Shown here one piece after another: positions 46,744 to 57,617 of a stretch of DNA of 64,000 nucleotides. How positions within the stretch are numbered: position 1 is the first letter of the stretch; each line of letters begins with the position of its first letter. The stretch lies in NCBI RefSeq assembly GCF_013371465.1, contig NZ_JABWDU010000001.1, forward strand, positions 558,001 to 622,000. Reading direction: 5' to 3'. The position numbers were made by a program, and so were the translations under genes. The notes beneath the pieces are model-generated. The model was not told the origin of the DNA, searched no databases, and saw only the letters and a program-made list of their open reading frames with translations. Source of the DNA: Ensifer oleiphilus. Its GTDB lineage: Bacteria > Pseudomonadota > Alphaproteobacteria > Rhizobiales > Rhizobiaceae.

Positions 46744-47954
46744 GCGACGAAAGCCACCACAACGGCAAGAACGAAATCATCATCGTCAAGCGCGTCAGCG
46801 GCGGTCATGGCGAACATCACGGCGGGGCGTGGAAGATCGCCTATGCCGACTTCATGACGGCGATGATGGCCTTCTTCCTCGTCATGTGGCTGATCAATGC
46901 CGCCAACGAAGAGACGAAAGCGGCGATTGCCTCCTATTTCAACCCGGTGCAGTTGACCGACCAGAAGCCCGCCGAACGTGGCCTCAAGGACCCTGCCAAG
47001 GATGCGCAGGGCGAAGAGACGCAGCAACGATCGAAGGTCGACGGCGAGCAGGAAAAGTCCGGTGGCTCTGCCAAGACCGGCGACCAGCTGACGGCGACCT
47101 CGGGCGAGGAAACGAAGTATTCCGACGCCGACTTTTTCGAAAACCCCTATTCCGTGCTTTCCGAGATCGCGCAGGAGGTGGGCCAGCAGGCAAACATCAG
47201 CGTCAAGGGTGACGGAGGCGCAGCGCAATCCGGGCCATCGACCGGTGCGGAGGGCGGCGAAGCCTATCGCGACCCATTCGATCCGGATTTCTGGACCAAG
47301 CAGGTAGAAGTCAAGGAGGCCGGCAACACGGCCGAGACAGATGTAGCCCTGGCGTCCAAGGCGGCCATGGAAAGCGGCTCAGCGCCGCTGCAGAAAACGG
47401 CGGAAGACCAGAAGGCCGAGGACGGTGCGAAGCCTGCCGAAGCCGGCAAGACCGATGCCGAAAAGGCCGAGCTCCTGAAAAAGGATGCCGCGGCGCAGGC
47501 GGAAGCGCTGAAGGCCGAGATCAAGAAGGAGCTCGGCGCCGATGCCGGCAAACTGGCTGAAGGCCTCGTGGTGACGCCCGCCGAGGGCGGCCTGCTGGTG
47601 ACGATCAGCGAGCAGACGGATTCCCAGATGTTTGCCGTCGGTTCGGCCGTGCCGCAGAAGGAACTGGTCATGGCCATGGAAAAGATCGGCAGGCTGTTGT
47701 CTGAGCGCCAGGGCGCCGTTGCTATCCGCGGCCACACCGATGGTCGTCCGTTCAAGGACGGAACCTACGACAACTGGCGCCTGTCGGCCGCGCGGGCTCA
47801 GAGCGCATATTACATGCTCGTTCGCGGCGGTCTGAAGGAAGATCGCGTCAGCCAGATCACCGGCTTTGCCGACAGACGGCTGCAGATCCCTGGCGATCCC
47901 TATGCGCCCGGCAACCGCCGCATCGAAATCCTGCTGCAGTCGGCAAAGGGCTAG
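46740..47954 (+). CDS. motB: MotB, flagellar stator subunit
   Basis: 404 residues. The single membrane helix (about 33-52) contains the proton-binding D37 in [19 protein letters not shown] long Ala/Glu/Lys-rich linker (about 80-280) is unusual for enteric MotB but normal for rhizobia. The C-terminal OmpA-like peptidoglycan-binding domain has [11 protein letters not shown] and [18 protein letters not shown] 46740 overlaps the preceding stop. Confidence 0.95.
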   Translation: MSDESHHNGKNEIIIVKRVSGGHGEHHGGAWKIAYADFMTAMMAFFLVMWLINAANEETKAAIASYFNPVQLTDQKPAERGLKDPAKDAQGEETQQRSKVDGEQEKSGGSAKTGDQLTATSGEETKYSDADFFENPYSVLSEIAQEVGQQANISVKGDGGAAQSGPSTGAEGGEAYRDPFDPDFWTKQVEVKEAGNTAETDVALASKAAMESGSAPLQKTAEDQKAEDGAKPAEAGKTDAEKAELLKKDAAAQAEALKAEIKKELGADAGKLAEGLVVTPAEGGLLVTISEQTDSQMFAVGSAVPQKELVMAMEKIGRLLSERQGAVAIRGHTDGRPFKDGTYDNWRLSAARAQSAYYMLVRGGLKEDRVSQITGFADRRLQIPGDPYAPGNRRIEILLQSAKG

Positions 47955-47959
47955 GACCG

Positions 47960-49270
47960 ATGCTGCGACGCCTGAGATCCGCCTTGATGATGTCGGCACT
48001 TGCCATCCCGCTTTCGGCGGGACTGGTCAGTGCCAACGATCTCGAGGAGCTTGCACCGTTCAAGATGATCCGGTCGCTGCAATATGTGCAGGATTCGGTG
48101 GTGCTCGGCGATCATTCGGCCATCGAGATGCAGCGCTTCATGCTGGGGGCGATCGACAAGCGGCTCAGGGCCGCAGACGCCTCCGTGTTCCGTGATCCGC
48201 GCAACGTCGATGCAGCGCTCGTCTACGCCATGAGCGGCGGCAACCCGGAGACGCTCAACTATCTCGCCGACCACGATGTCGACGGCAATTTCGATTCGCG
48301 CGTTACCGATGCGCTCCGCCAGTATCTCGGCGGCAAGGGCGGACTGATCGTCGAGAGCCTGTCGAAGGCGGCGCCCGAGTACCGCAACTCCCGTGTCGGT
48401 CCCTACCTGTTTCTGATCCTGGGCAATGCCACCTCGCAGCAGGATCCGGTTGGGGCGATGAAGTTCTACGACTGGGCGCGATTGACGGCTCCAGGCACGA
48501 TCATCGAAGAGGCGGCACTTCGCCGCTCTGTCTACCTCGCAGTGCAGGCGAACTTGCCGGAGAAGGGCTTCCGCTACGCGCTGAACTACGCCCGCCGCTA
48601 CCTGACGTCGCCCTACGCGAGCCAATTCGCTGATGTCTTCGTCGAGCTGGCCATGGGGCATTTCGAAGAAGGTGCACATGAGCGGATCTCCGAAGTCCTG
48701 ACTTTCATGGACGCGCCGCGCCAGCGGGAGGTCTATCTGCGCGTCGCGCGGCGCGCCGCCATCAGCGGCAAGCAGACCCTGGCGAAGCTCGCGTCCGAAC
48801 GAGCCGAACAGCTTGCAGTCGACGGCGCCTCCGAGCCGCGCGTGCTTGCCAATTTTTACGCCGGGCTGGCGTCGGTGCCATCGTCCGATGTTTTCGCCGC
48901 GACCCAAAGCATCGCCGCGATCCCGGACGCGGAACTCTCGCCGCGCGACCGCGCCCTGCGCGATGCCGCCAAGGCGGTTGCAGACGCGGTCGTCAGACCA
49001 CCGGACGATGAAAGCTTCACGCAAGCGTTGTCCGTTAGACCGGTTGGACCAGTCACGCCGAACGATGACGTCGACGGCGCGGAAACGGGAAGCGGCATGA
49101 GCCCGTTCGGGGAACCGAAGGCGCAGACCGGCGCCCCGACAGCGGAAGAGACGACAGAGGTTAGCGCCGACACTGCCGACGCCTCCGACCCCGCCCACGA
49201 TGGTTTTGTGGCGAAGGGCCGGTCAAAGGTCGACGAGATCGATGCGCTGCTGAGGGGGGAAGGCAAATGA
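47960..49270 (+). CDS. motC: MotC, periplasmic motility protein
   Basis: 436 residues with a signal peptide ending near LVSA (about residue 25). The mature part is helical (ETLNYLADHDVDGNFDSRVT, RYALNYARRYLTSPYASQFA), with a Pro/Asp/Glu-rich C-terminal tail. In S. meliloti MotC binds MotB in the periplasm and MotE protects it. It overlaps motD by 4 bases. Confidence 0.9.
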   Translation: MLRRLRSALMMSALAIPLSAGLVSANDLEELAPFKMIRSLQYVQDSVVLGDHSAIEMQRFMLGAIDKRLRAADASVFRDPRNVDAALVYAMSGGNPETLNYLADHDVDGNFDSRVTDALRQYLGGKGGLIVESLSKAAPEYRNSRVGPYLFLILGNATSQQDPVGAMKFYDWARLTAPGTIIEEAALRRSVYLAVQANLPEKGFRYALNYARRYLTSPYASQFADVFVELAMGHFEEGAHERISEVLTFMDAPRQREVYLRVARRAAISGKQTLAKLASERAEQLAVDGASEPRVLANFYAGLASVPSSDVFAATQSIAAIPDAELSPRDRALRDAAKAVADAVVRPPDDESFTQALSVRPVGPVTPNDDVDGAETGSGMSPFGEPKAQTGAPTAEETTEVSADTADASDPAHDGFVAKGRSKVDEIDALLRGEGK

Positions 49271-50733
49271 GAGCTCTGGATGAAAGCCTGCGCGCACCGC
49301 CTCCAACCCAGACGGGCAAGGCGGGCGCCCGCGCGGGCGGCAAGGAGCAGGCCCCAGGTGGCTTCGAGGATGCCGTCGCGACCGCCGGGCGCCAGAAGGC
49401 GAACGGTCAGGGCGCACAGGGTTCGATCGCCGGAAGCGGCGATGCCGCAGAGGGCGATCATTCGGGAGCTGCAACTTTGATCGGCAACGATGGCATCAAG
49501 GGCGGTGACGCAAAGATCTCGATCTCCAAGCCGACGCACCGCGCGCCTGGGGATCTCGAAGATCCGACGCCTGAAAATCAGAATGCTCAGAACGAGCGCT
49601 TCTCGCTCGCAGCGCGTGAAAAGGACGCCAAACGTCTTGCTGCCGCCAGGGCAACGCTGGCCCGGGAGAATGCGGGCGCGCCCGACCTGGCCGGCGACAC
49701 GGACGACGTGGCTGCGCGCATAGCTGCGCTGTCGCGCGGGCTTGGCAAATCCCAGGCCGGCGGCCCTCAAGGCGTCGACGGCAACAGCGAGGCGACGGAC
49801 GGGCAGGCGGCTTCCGATGCCAAGCCGTTGCCAAACGCCAGCATGGACGATCTGCTGACGCTGCTCGGCGGCAACGCGATGCCGTCGGCGCGTCCGGATG
49901 CGCAAGGCGGCGCGGCCGGACCGGCCGACGCTCACGCCATCGGCGACAGCAACGCCAAGGGCGCAGCCCACGGCGATATGGCCGATGCGCATGGCGCGAA
50001 TGCGGAAGGTGCCGAGGGCGAACAGGGCACGGACCGGCTGTTTCGCTTTGCCCGCGCCGATGGCAAGGGCCAAGCGATCTCCATGAGCATATCGAAGGAC
50101 GGCGAACACGCGACGGTCGACGCAGCGCGGTCAAATGCCAAGGCTGAGAACGTCACCGTGCTCGAGGCACGACGGTATCTCGGCATTTCGATGAGCACGA
50201 ACTCCACCAATGTCACCAGTGCGATCGCCGGTGACGCAGGTTTTGCCCAATCGTTGCAGCCCAGTACGGCCCTCGGCCAGCCGGGCGCCTGGGCCCAGGC
50301 AGGCAAGACCCTGAACACGCTCAAGATCCAGATGCATCCGATCGAACTCGGCCTTGTGACCGCGACGTTGCGGTTGAAGGACGACGAGTTGCAGGTCGAG
50401 TTGAAGGTCGAAAACGCCGACGCTTTCCGACAGCTGCGCGACGACCAGAGCGAAATGGTCAAGGCGTTGCGGGCCCAGGGCTTCGCAGTCGATCAGATCA
50501 ACGTCGTCTTCAATTCTGGCAGCGATGCCTCGACCGGCGGCGGCAGTTCGCAGCAGCAGGCTCAGGCGGGCCAGCAGAGCCGCGAGCGCGCCGAGGACGG
50601 GGGCGGCCAGGGGCGGCAGCGACAGAATGGCGACAGCCAGGCTTCAATGGCGGAAAGGCGAGTTGGCAATGGCGGTACGGATGATGCGGTTTCCGGCACT
50701 GAGCGTTCTCGCACTGGTCACGTCTACATGTAG
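49267..50733 (+). CDS. fliK: MotD/FliK, hook-length control protein
   Basis: 488 residues. Most of the protein (about 15-330) is low-complexity, rich in Ala, Gly, Asp and Gln, as expected for an exported ruler. The C-terminal FliK domain (about 345-425) reads LKIQMHPIELGLVTATLRLK, then ALRAQGFAVDQINVVF. A Gln/Gly/Ser tail follows. The gene was first named motD in S. meliloti and later recognised as fliK. Its end overlaps the start of the lytic transglycosylase gene. Confidence 0.9.
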   Translation: MRALDESLRAPPPTQTGKAGARAGGKEQAPGGFEDAVATAGRQKANGQGAQGSIAGSGDAAEGDHSGAATLIGNDGIKGGDAKISISKPTHRAPGDLEDPTPENQNAQNERFSLAAREKDAKRLAAARATLARENAGAPDLAGDTDDVAARIAALSRGLGKSQAGGPQGVDGNSEATDGQAASDAKPLPNASMDDLLTLLGGNAMPSARPDAQGGAAGPADAHAIGDSNAKGAAHGDMADAHGANAEGAEGEQGTDRLFRFARADGKGQAISMSISKDGEHATVDAARSNAKAENVTVLEARRYLGISMSTNSTNVTSAIAGDAGFAQSLQPSTALGQPGAWAQAGKTLNTLKIQMHPIELGLVTATLRLKDDELQVELKVENADAFRQLRDDQSEMVKALRAQGFAVDQINVVFNSGSDASTGGGSSQQQAQAGQQSRERAEDGGGQGRQRQNGDSQASMAERRVGNGGTDDAVSGTERSRTGHVYM

Positions 50734-51241
50734 CGCATTCGCCAGTGCTGACACCGGCATCTGCGAGCGTGAAATCATCACGGCAGCGTCGAAATACGGC
50801 GTCCCGGCAGGCATCCTCTATTCCGTCGGGCTGACGGAGACGGGCCGCAAGGGATCGCTGCAGCCATACGCGATGAACATCGAGGGCAAGGCTTACTTCG
50901 GCAACAGCACCCAGGACGTGCTGGTCCACTTTGCCAATGCCCGGGCTGAGGGTGCCAAGCTCATCGATCTCGGTTGCATGCAGATCAATTACTACTTCCA
51001 TGGCGATCAGTTCGCATCGCCGACGGAGATGCTTGACCCGCGCAAGAATGTCGAATATGCCGCGCGCTTCCTGTCCAACCTCCGCGCGAAGCACGAGAGC
51101 TGGACCATGGCCGTTGCGCGCTATCACGCCGGCCCGAACAACGACCCGGCGCAGAAGAAATATGTCTGCCGGGTGATCGCGAATCTGGTCGCGACGGGCT
51201 ACGGCAAGTGGACGCCGAACGCCACGCAGTTCTGCCAATAG
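50669..51241 (+). CDS. Exported lytic transglycosylase (SltF-like)
   Basis: 190 residues from ATG 50669 (MAVRMMRFPALSVLALV); GGAAAGGCGAG precedes it. A signal peptide ends near AFASA. The SLT domain has the catalytic Glu E57 in SVGLTETGRKGSLQPYAM, then IDLGCMQINYYFHGDQFASP and AVARYHAGPNNDP. The two Cys of the mature N- and C-termini (C32, C189) could pair. It overlaps fliK by 65 bases in another frame. Opening the cell wall for the rod is the likely task, since FlgJ here lacks a muramidase domain. Confidence 0.85.
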   Translation: MAVRMMRFPALSVLALVTSTCSAFASADTGICEREIITAASKYGVPAGILYSVGLTETGRKGSLQPYAMNIEGKAYFGNSTQDVLVHFANARAEGAKLIDLGCMQINYYFHGDQFASPTEMLDPRKNVEYAARFLSNLRAKHESWTMAVARYHAGPNNDPAQKKYVCRVIANLVATGYGKWTPNATQFCQ

Positions 51242-51401
51242 ACAACCAATGATTGCTTGATCTCGGGCTGTGCCGCATTGTGGCGACAATGCGCGGAGAA
51301 TGTGACGGCAAGTGGTTTTGTCGCAGGCCGTTAACTTTTCCACATTATTTTAGTGCGATCGTTAACGTCGAGCCACTAGATGTAGATCAAATCGGCGCGA
51401 C

Positions 51402-51420
51402 ATGGTTAATCAATTATTAA
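51402..51420 (-). promoter_or_regulatory. CtrA-type half-site (inverted TTAACCAT) and adjoining palindrome upstream of rem
   Basis: ATGGTTAA at 51402-51409 is TTAACCAT on the minus strand. It is fused to the palindrome TTAAT-CAATT-ATTAA (51406-51420). GTTAAC occurs twice more at about 51330 and 51360. The site lies about 90 bases before the rem ATG. The regulator is not known from the sequence. Confidence 0.5.
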
Positions 51421-51511
51421 TTCCACCCATTCACTTCCTCTAGTTGTTCATGAATCCCTCGATTCGTACCTCTCAATCAGTGCGGTGCCATACTGATTCG
51501 GAGGCGGACGA

Positions 51512-52183
51512 ATGATCGTAGTGGTTGACGATAGAGAACTCGTGAAGGACGGCTATACGTCGCTTTTCGGGCGAGAAGGAATTCCCTCGACGGGCTTCGA
51601 TCCCAAGGAGTTCGGTGAGTGGGTGAATGCGGCGGCGGATTCAGATATCGATGCGGTCGAAGCGTTTCTGATCGGCCAGGGTGACAGCACCTTTGCCTTG
51701 CCGCGCGCGATCCGCGACCGGTCGATGGCGCCCGTCATCGCCGTCAGCGATACGCCCTCCCTCGAAAACACGCTGGCGTTGTTTGACTGCGGCGTCGACG
51801 ACGTCGTTCGCAAGCCGGTCCACCCTCGCGAAATCCTGGCCCGGGTGGCGGCGATCCGCCGGCGTCTGAAGGCCATCAACAACTACACCGACATCGGCCC
51901 GATCCGCGTGTTTGCGGACGGTCGTGATCCGGAGATCAACGGCGACGTGTTTGCCTTGCCGCGCCGCGAGCGCCGCATTCTCGAATACCTGGTCTCGAAC
52001 CGCGGCCGCCGGGTCTCCAAGTCTCAGATTTTCAACGCGATTTACGGCATCTTCGACGAAGACGTCGAGGAGAACGTCGTTGAAAGCCATATCAGCAAGC
52101 TGCGCAAGAAACTGCGCAAGAAGCTCGGCTTCGACCCGATCGATTCCAAGCGTTTCCTTGGCTACTGCATCGACTGGAACTAA
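51512..52183 (+). CDS. rem: Rem, OmpR-type activator of flagellar genes
   Basis: 223 residues. The receiver-like N-terminus has D6-D7 and K101 (VVRKPVHP) but no Asp at the usual acceptor place (around E50-F52), so control by phosphorylation is doubtful. The C-terminal winged helix (about 125-223) has [20 protein letters not shown] and [12 protein letters not shown]. In S. meliloti Rem is an orphan regulator under VisNR that activates the middle flagellar genes in exponential phase. It follows a 270-base AT-rich gap. Confidence 0.93.
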   Translation: MIVVVDDRELVKDGYTSLFGREGIPSTGFDPKEFGEWVNAAADSDIDAVEAFLIGQGDSTFALPRAIRDRSMAPVIAVSDTPSLENTLALFDCGVDDVVRKPVHPREILARVAAIRRRLKAINNYTDIGPIRVFADGRDPEINGDVFALPRRERRILEYLVSNRGRRVSKSQIFNAIYGIFDEDVEENVVESHISKLRKKLRKKLGFDPIDSKRFLGYCIDWN

Positions 52184-52275
52184 GGCGCGCTCAAGCGGTC
52201 GACTGCGGCACCTAAGACAGGTTCACGCAAGGCCCGCTTCCTAGTGTCGCTGCAACGTGGAAATGAGGATCCGAT

Positions 52276-53508
52276 ATGAGTCTCTATGGCAGCATGCGAA
52301 CGGGCGTCTCCGGTATGAACGCTCAGTCGAACCGTCTCGGCACAGTCGCCGAAAACATCGCAAATGCGAACACGACGGGCTACAAGCGTGCCTCGACTGA
52401 GTTCTCGTCGATGATCCTGCCTTCGGGCGGCGGCAACTACAATTCCGGCGGTGTCGAGACCCAGGTGCGCTACAGCATCTCGCAGCAGGGCGGCACCAGC
52501 TACACGACGTCGTCGAGCGACCTTGCGATCAACGGTGGCGGCTTCTTCATCGTGCAGGGCAATGGCGGTGAGAACTTCCTGACCCGCGCCGGCTCTTTCG
52601 TGCCGGACAAGGACGGCAACCTCGTCAACACTGCCGGCTTCAAGCTGATGGGATACGAGTACAAGGCCGGCGCCGACCCCACAGTCGTCGTCAACGGTTT
52701 CGACGGCCTGACGGAAGTCAAGCTCAAGGACGAAGGCCTGGTGGCATCCGGTTCCACCAAGGGTGCGATGGAAGCGAACCTTCCTTCGGGTGCGGCCATC
52801 GGCGACGAAAAGCCGACGTCGCTCGTCGTCTACGACAGCCAGGGCAACACCCGCATCCTCGATTTCGTTTACAAGAAGACCGGCGTGAACCAGTGGTCGG
52901 TTGAGATCAGGGACCGTTCGACCTACACGGCTGGCCCGCCGGCAACGGGCGTGATCGGCTCGCAGAGCATGACTTTCGATGCGGCCGGCAAGCGCATTTC
53001 GGCCACGCCCGCTACGCTGACGACGACGCCTATCAACAACCTGCCGGGCACGGGCGCCAATCTCGGCGCCCTGACGATCGACACGACAAAGACGTCGCAG
53101 CTCGGCGGCGATTTCACCAGCACCGGCGGCGGCATCGACGGTTCGAAGCCGAGCAAGATGTCGGGCTTCGAGATCGACAAGGAAGGCATCGTCTACGTCA
53201 AGTACGGCGACGGCAACCTCATTCCGAAGTTCCGTATCGCACTTGCCACCGTACAGAGCCCGGACAGGCTCCTGCCGCAATCTGGCAACGTCTATTCGCA
53301 GGGAACCGATTCCGGCGTCATCGTCACCGGTTTTGCCGGCTCCGGCGCTTTCGGCAACATCCAGTCCAAGGCGCTCGAGAACTCCAACGTCGATATCGCC
53401 AACGAGCTGACCTCGATGATCGAGGCCCAGCGCAACTACACGGCAAACTCCAAGGTGTTCCAGACCGCGTCTGACCTGCTTGAAGTTCTGGTCAACCTGA
53501 AACGGTAA
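52276..53508 (+). CDS. flgE: FlgE, flagellar hook protein
   Basis: 410 residues. The N-terminal signature [20 protein letters not shown] and the C-terminal SKALENSNVDIANELTSMIE and TANSKVFQTASDLLEVLVNL are canonical. GAGGAT precedes the start. It begins a long collinear run through to 62486. Confidence 0.96.
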   Translation: MSLYGSMRTGVSGMNAQSNRLGTVAENIANANTTGYKRASTEFSSMILPSGGGNYNSGGVETQVRYSISQQGGTSYTTSSSDLAINGGGFFIVQGNGGENFLTRAGSFVPDKDGNLVNTAGFKLMGYEYKAGADPTVVVNGFDGLTEVKLKDEGLVASGSTKGAMEANLPSGAAIGDEKPTSLVVYDSQGNTRILDFVYKKTGVNQWSVEIRDRSTYTAGPPATGVIGSQSMTFDAAGKRISATPATLTTTPINNLPGTGANLGALTIDTTKTSQLGGDFTSTGGGIDGSKPSKMSGFEIDKEGIVYVKYGDGNLIPKFRIALATVQSPDRLLPQSGNVYSQGTDSGVIVTGFAGSGAFGNIQSKALENSNVDIANELTSMIEAQRNYTANSKVFQTASDLLEVLVNLKR

Positions 53509-53531
53509 TTGAAAGAGATACGGTCCGCGTC

Positions 53532-54947
53532 ATGTCGCTGTCCTCCGCAATATCCATCGCACAACAGGCCTTCAGCAACACGGCGCAGCAAACCGCGATC
53601 GTGTCGAAGAACATCGCGAATGCGGGCAACGCGGACTACTCGCGTCGGCTTGCGCTGCTCGGGAGTACGGCGAACGGAGCGCAGGTCGTATCCATCTACC
53701 GTGCCCAGAACGAGGCGTTGCTCAAACAGAGCATCGCCGGCATGGGCGAGGCTTCCGGTCAGGCACGGCTCCGCGAGGGACTGGAACTGATGAAGTCGGC
53801 GCTCGGCGGCAACAATTACGAGACGGCGCCGTCCAAGCTGCTGGCCGACTTCCGCAACAGCCTTCAGACCTTTGCAGCGACCCCCGGCAACAAGTCGATC
53901 GCCGCCACGGCGGTGTCCGATGCCGGGGACCTGGCAGATTCTCTGAACAAGGCGTCCAGGTCCGTTCAGGACATGCGCGAAAATGCCGACAAGGAAATCG
54001 CGCTGGAGGTCGACAAGCTGAATGGCTTGCTGGCGGAGTTCGAGAAGGCCAACAATGCGGTCAAGGCGGCAACCGCTCAGGGGACCGACCCGAACGACGC
54101 GCTCGATGAGCGCGACAAGATCCTGAAGCAGGTTTCCGAGATCGTCGGTATCTCGACGACGACGCGCGGCAACAACGACACCGTGATCTTCACCACCGAC
54201 GGAACCGTTCTGTTCGAGAACATCCCGCGGTCCGTCACCTTCGCGTCGCAAAACACCTATGATGCAACGACTGTCGGCAACAAGATCTATGTCGACGGCG
54301 TGCCGATCGCAGCCGGAACCGGCGCCGACACGACGGCCAAGGGCAAGCTTGCCGCACTCGTGCAGCTGCGCGACGACGTCGGGCCGAAATTCCAGTCGCA
54401 GCTCGACGAGATTGCACGCGGTCTGGTGACCTTGTTCCAGGAAGGCGGCCAACCCGGCCTGTTTACCTGGGGATCGCCCGGTATTCCGCCCGTGGGCATC
54501 GTGCCGGGCATGGCATCGAAGATCACGGTCAACGCGCTTGCCAAGGCAAACCCGCTGATGTTGCGCGACGGCGGTTTCGACGGCACGTCGAACAACCCGA
54601 CCGGCAATGCCGGCTACACCGATCTGCTGGATGGCTTCGTCAACAAGATGGGCGAGAACATGGCGTTCGACCCATTGTCCGGCCTCGACAGCAGCAGCAA
54701 CATCATGAACTTCGCCACCAGCTCCGTTGGCTGGCTGGAGCAGTTCCGCAAGACGGCGTCGACCGCCGACGACAGCAAGCAGGCGCTGCTGTCACGCACG
54801 GCGGAAGCACTGAGCAAGCAGACGGGAGTGAGCATCGACGAGGAACTGTCGCTGCTGCTCGATCTCGAACAATCCTACAAAGCATCGGCCAAGCTGGTCA
54901 GCACCGTGGACGCCATGATGGCGGCCCTTATGGAAGCTGTGAGGTAA
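53532..54947 (+). CDS. flgK: FlgK, hook-filament junction protein 1
   Basis: 471 residues. The N-terminal IVSKNIANAGNADYSRR marks the rod/hook-type domain; the middle contains the FlgK region LNGLLAEFEKANNAVKAATA and DALDERDKILKQVSEI; the C-terminal helix is LLDLEQSYKASAKLVSTVDA. It caps the hook before filament growth. Confidence 0.94.
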   Translation: MSLSSAISIAQQAFSNTAQQTAIVSKNIANAGNADYSRRLALLGSTANGAQVVSIYRAQNEALLKQSIAGMGEASGQARLREGLELMKSALGGNNYETAPSKLLADFRNSLQTFAATPGNKSIAATAVSDAGDLADSLNKASRSVQDMRENADKEIALEVDKLNGLLAEFEKANNAVKAATAQGTDPNDALDERDKILKQVSEIVGISTTTRGNNDTVIFTTDGTVLFENIPRSVTFASQNTYDATTVGNKIYVDGVPIAAGTGADTTAKGKLAALVQLRDDVGPKFQSQLDEIARGLVTLFQEGGQPGLFTWGSPGIPPVGIVPGMASKITVNALAKANPLMLRDGGFDGTSNNPTGNAGYTDLLDGFVNKMGENMAFDPLSGLDSSSNIMNFATSSVGWLEQFRKTASTADDSKQALLSRTAEALSKQTGVSIDEELSLLLDLEQSYKASAKLVSTVDAMMAALMEAVR

Positions 54948-54949
54948 TC

Positions 54950-56002
54950 ATGAAGACGTCCTTCGTTTCAAACCTGGCGATTCAGAGCGCCATGCGCCTG
55001 ACGATTCAGCAGACTCAAGCCGAGCTGCTGAAGCGTTCGCAGGAACAGACAACCGGCATTCACTACGATCTTGGGTTGACGCTCGGCGCAACGACGTCGC
55101 GATCGCTCAACCTCCAGCGCGAGCTGGACAGGATGTCGGCGATGAAGAGCACCAATGCCGTCGTCACGCAGCGCCTTTCGGCGTCCCAGGGTGCGCTTGA
55201 GACGATGCAGAAGGCGGCCGAGAAGGTGCGTGATACACTCGTGACCTACAAGGGTAACGACGGCGTCGACGCGATGAAGATCCTGAAAACCGAAGTGAAC
55301 GGCGCCCTTCAGATCTTTACGTCGGCGGCCAACACCTCCTTCAACGGCGAGTTTCTATTCTCGGGCATCAACACCGACGTCAAGCCGCTGGCCGAATACA
55401 ACTCCGTGCCTCCGTCTGCGGCGAAGGCCGCTTTCGATACGGCGCTGACCAATTACATGTCGGCGAACAGTCTCACCGACATGAGCCAGTTCACACCGGC
55501 ACAGATGCAGGATTTCATCAGCAACACGCTGGAGCCGATGTTCACCGGCCCTGGCTGGGATGCCAACTGGTCGGATGCGTCGAGCCAGAACATGACGAGC
55601 CGCATCAGCGCGAGCGAGGTCATCGAGAGCTCGACCAACGCCAACACCAAGAGCTTCCGCATGTTCGCGCTTGCAAGCGTGATTTCGTCGGAGCTGATGG
55701 ACAAGAACGTCAATTCGCAGGTTCGCAACACGATCAGCAATGCGGCATTCGGTTATGTCGAGCAGGCCATTGCCGGCCTGAATGGCGAACGCAGTTCGCT
55801 CGGCATCTCGGAATCGCGCGTCAAGAAGGCGACCACGTCGCTCGAGGCGCAACAGAAGCTGCTCAATACACACATCCTGGACATCAATGGCATCGATCAG
55901 ATCGAAACGGCGACCCGTGTGAACACCTTGAAGACCCAGCTCGATACATCCTACGCGCTGACGTCGAGACTGCAGCAGATGAGCTTGCTCAACTACCTCT
56001 GA
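54950..56002 (+). CDS. flgL: FlgL, hook-filament junction protein 3
   Basis: 350 residues with flagellin-like ends: SNLAIQSAMRLTIQQTQAEL at the start and TQLDTSYALTSRLQQMSLLN at the C-terminus. It joins FlgK to the filament. It starts 3 bases after the flgK stop. Confidence 0.93.
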   Translation: MKTSFVSNLAIQSAMRLTIQQTQAELLKRSQEQTTGIHYDLGLTLGATTSRSLNLQRELDRMSAMKSTNAVVTQRLSASQGALETMQKAAEKVRDTLVTYKGNDGVDAMKILKTEVNGALQIFTSAANTSFNGEFLFSGINTDVKPLAEYNSVPPSAAKAAFDTALTNYMSANSLTDMSQFTPAQMQDFISNTLEPMFTGPGWDANWSDASSQNMTSRISASEVIESSTNANTKSFRMFALASVISSELMDKNVNSQVRNTISNAAFGYVEQAIAGLNGERSSLGISESRVKKATTSLEAQQKLLNTHILDINGIDQIETATRVNTLKTQLDTSYALTSRLQQMSLLNYL

Positions 56003-56037
56003 GAAGAGGAGACCGGACAAACATGAAGGATGTCTGA

Positions 56038-57232
<1,195 letters not shown>

Positions 57233-57239
57233 TACCCGA

Positions 57240-57506
57240 ATGAATGAGGCGGATGCCCTCGATATTGTGCAGGCTGCGATCTGGACCGTGATCGTGGCCT
57301 CAGGGCCCGCCGTTCTTGCCGCGATGATCGTCGGCGTCGTCATCGCCTTTATTCAGGCGCTGACCCAGGTTCAGGAAATGACCCTGACCTTCGTCCCGAA
57401 GATCCTTGCGGTAATGATCACGGTCGCCATTTCCGCGCCCTTCATCGGCGCGCAGATCTCGATCTTCACCGACATCGTCTTCTCCAGGATACAGTCCGGA
57501 TTCTGA
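57240..57506 (+). CDS. fliQ: FliQ, flagellar export gate protein
   Basis: 88 residues with two membrane helices (about 12-38 and 52-78), full length for the family. The motif IVGVVIAFIQALTQVQEMTL is conserved. It forms the gate with FliP and FliR. Confidence 0.95.
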   Translation: MNEADALDIVQAAIWTVIVASGPAVLAAMIVGVVIAFIQALTQVQEMTLTFVPKILAVMITVAISAPFIGAQISIFTDIVFSRIQSGF

Positions 57507-57617
57507 TCGCGCTTTCGCGCTACCACCTTCGCGCAAGCTTGGGCCTCTATCTCCAGTCTTAGATTGGGGCAGCGCGTGTGAATGCTGCCCGACCTCTCAT
57601 GAAGAGACGGAAGAGAC

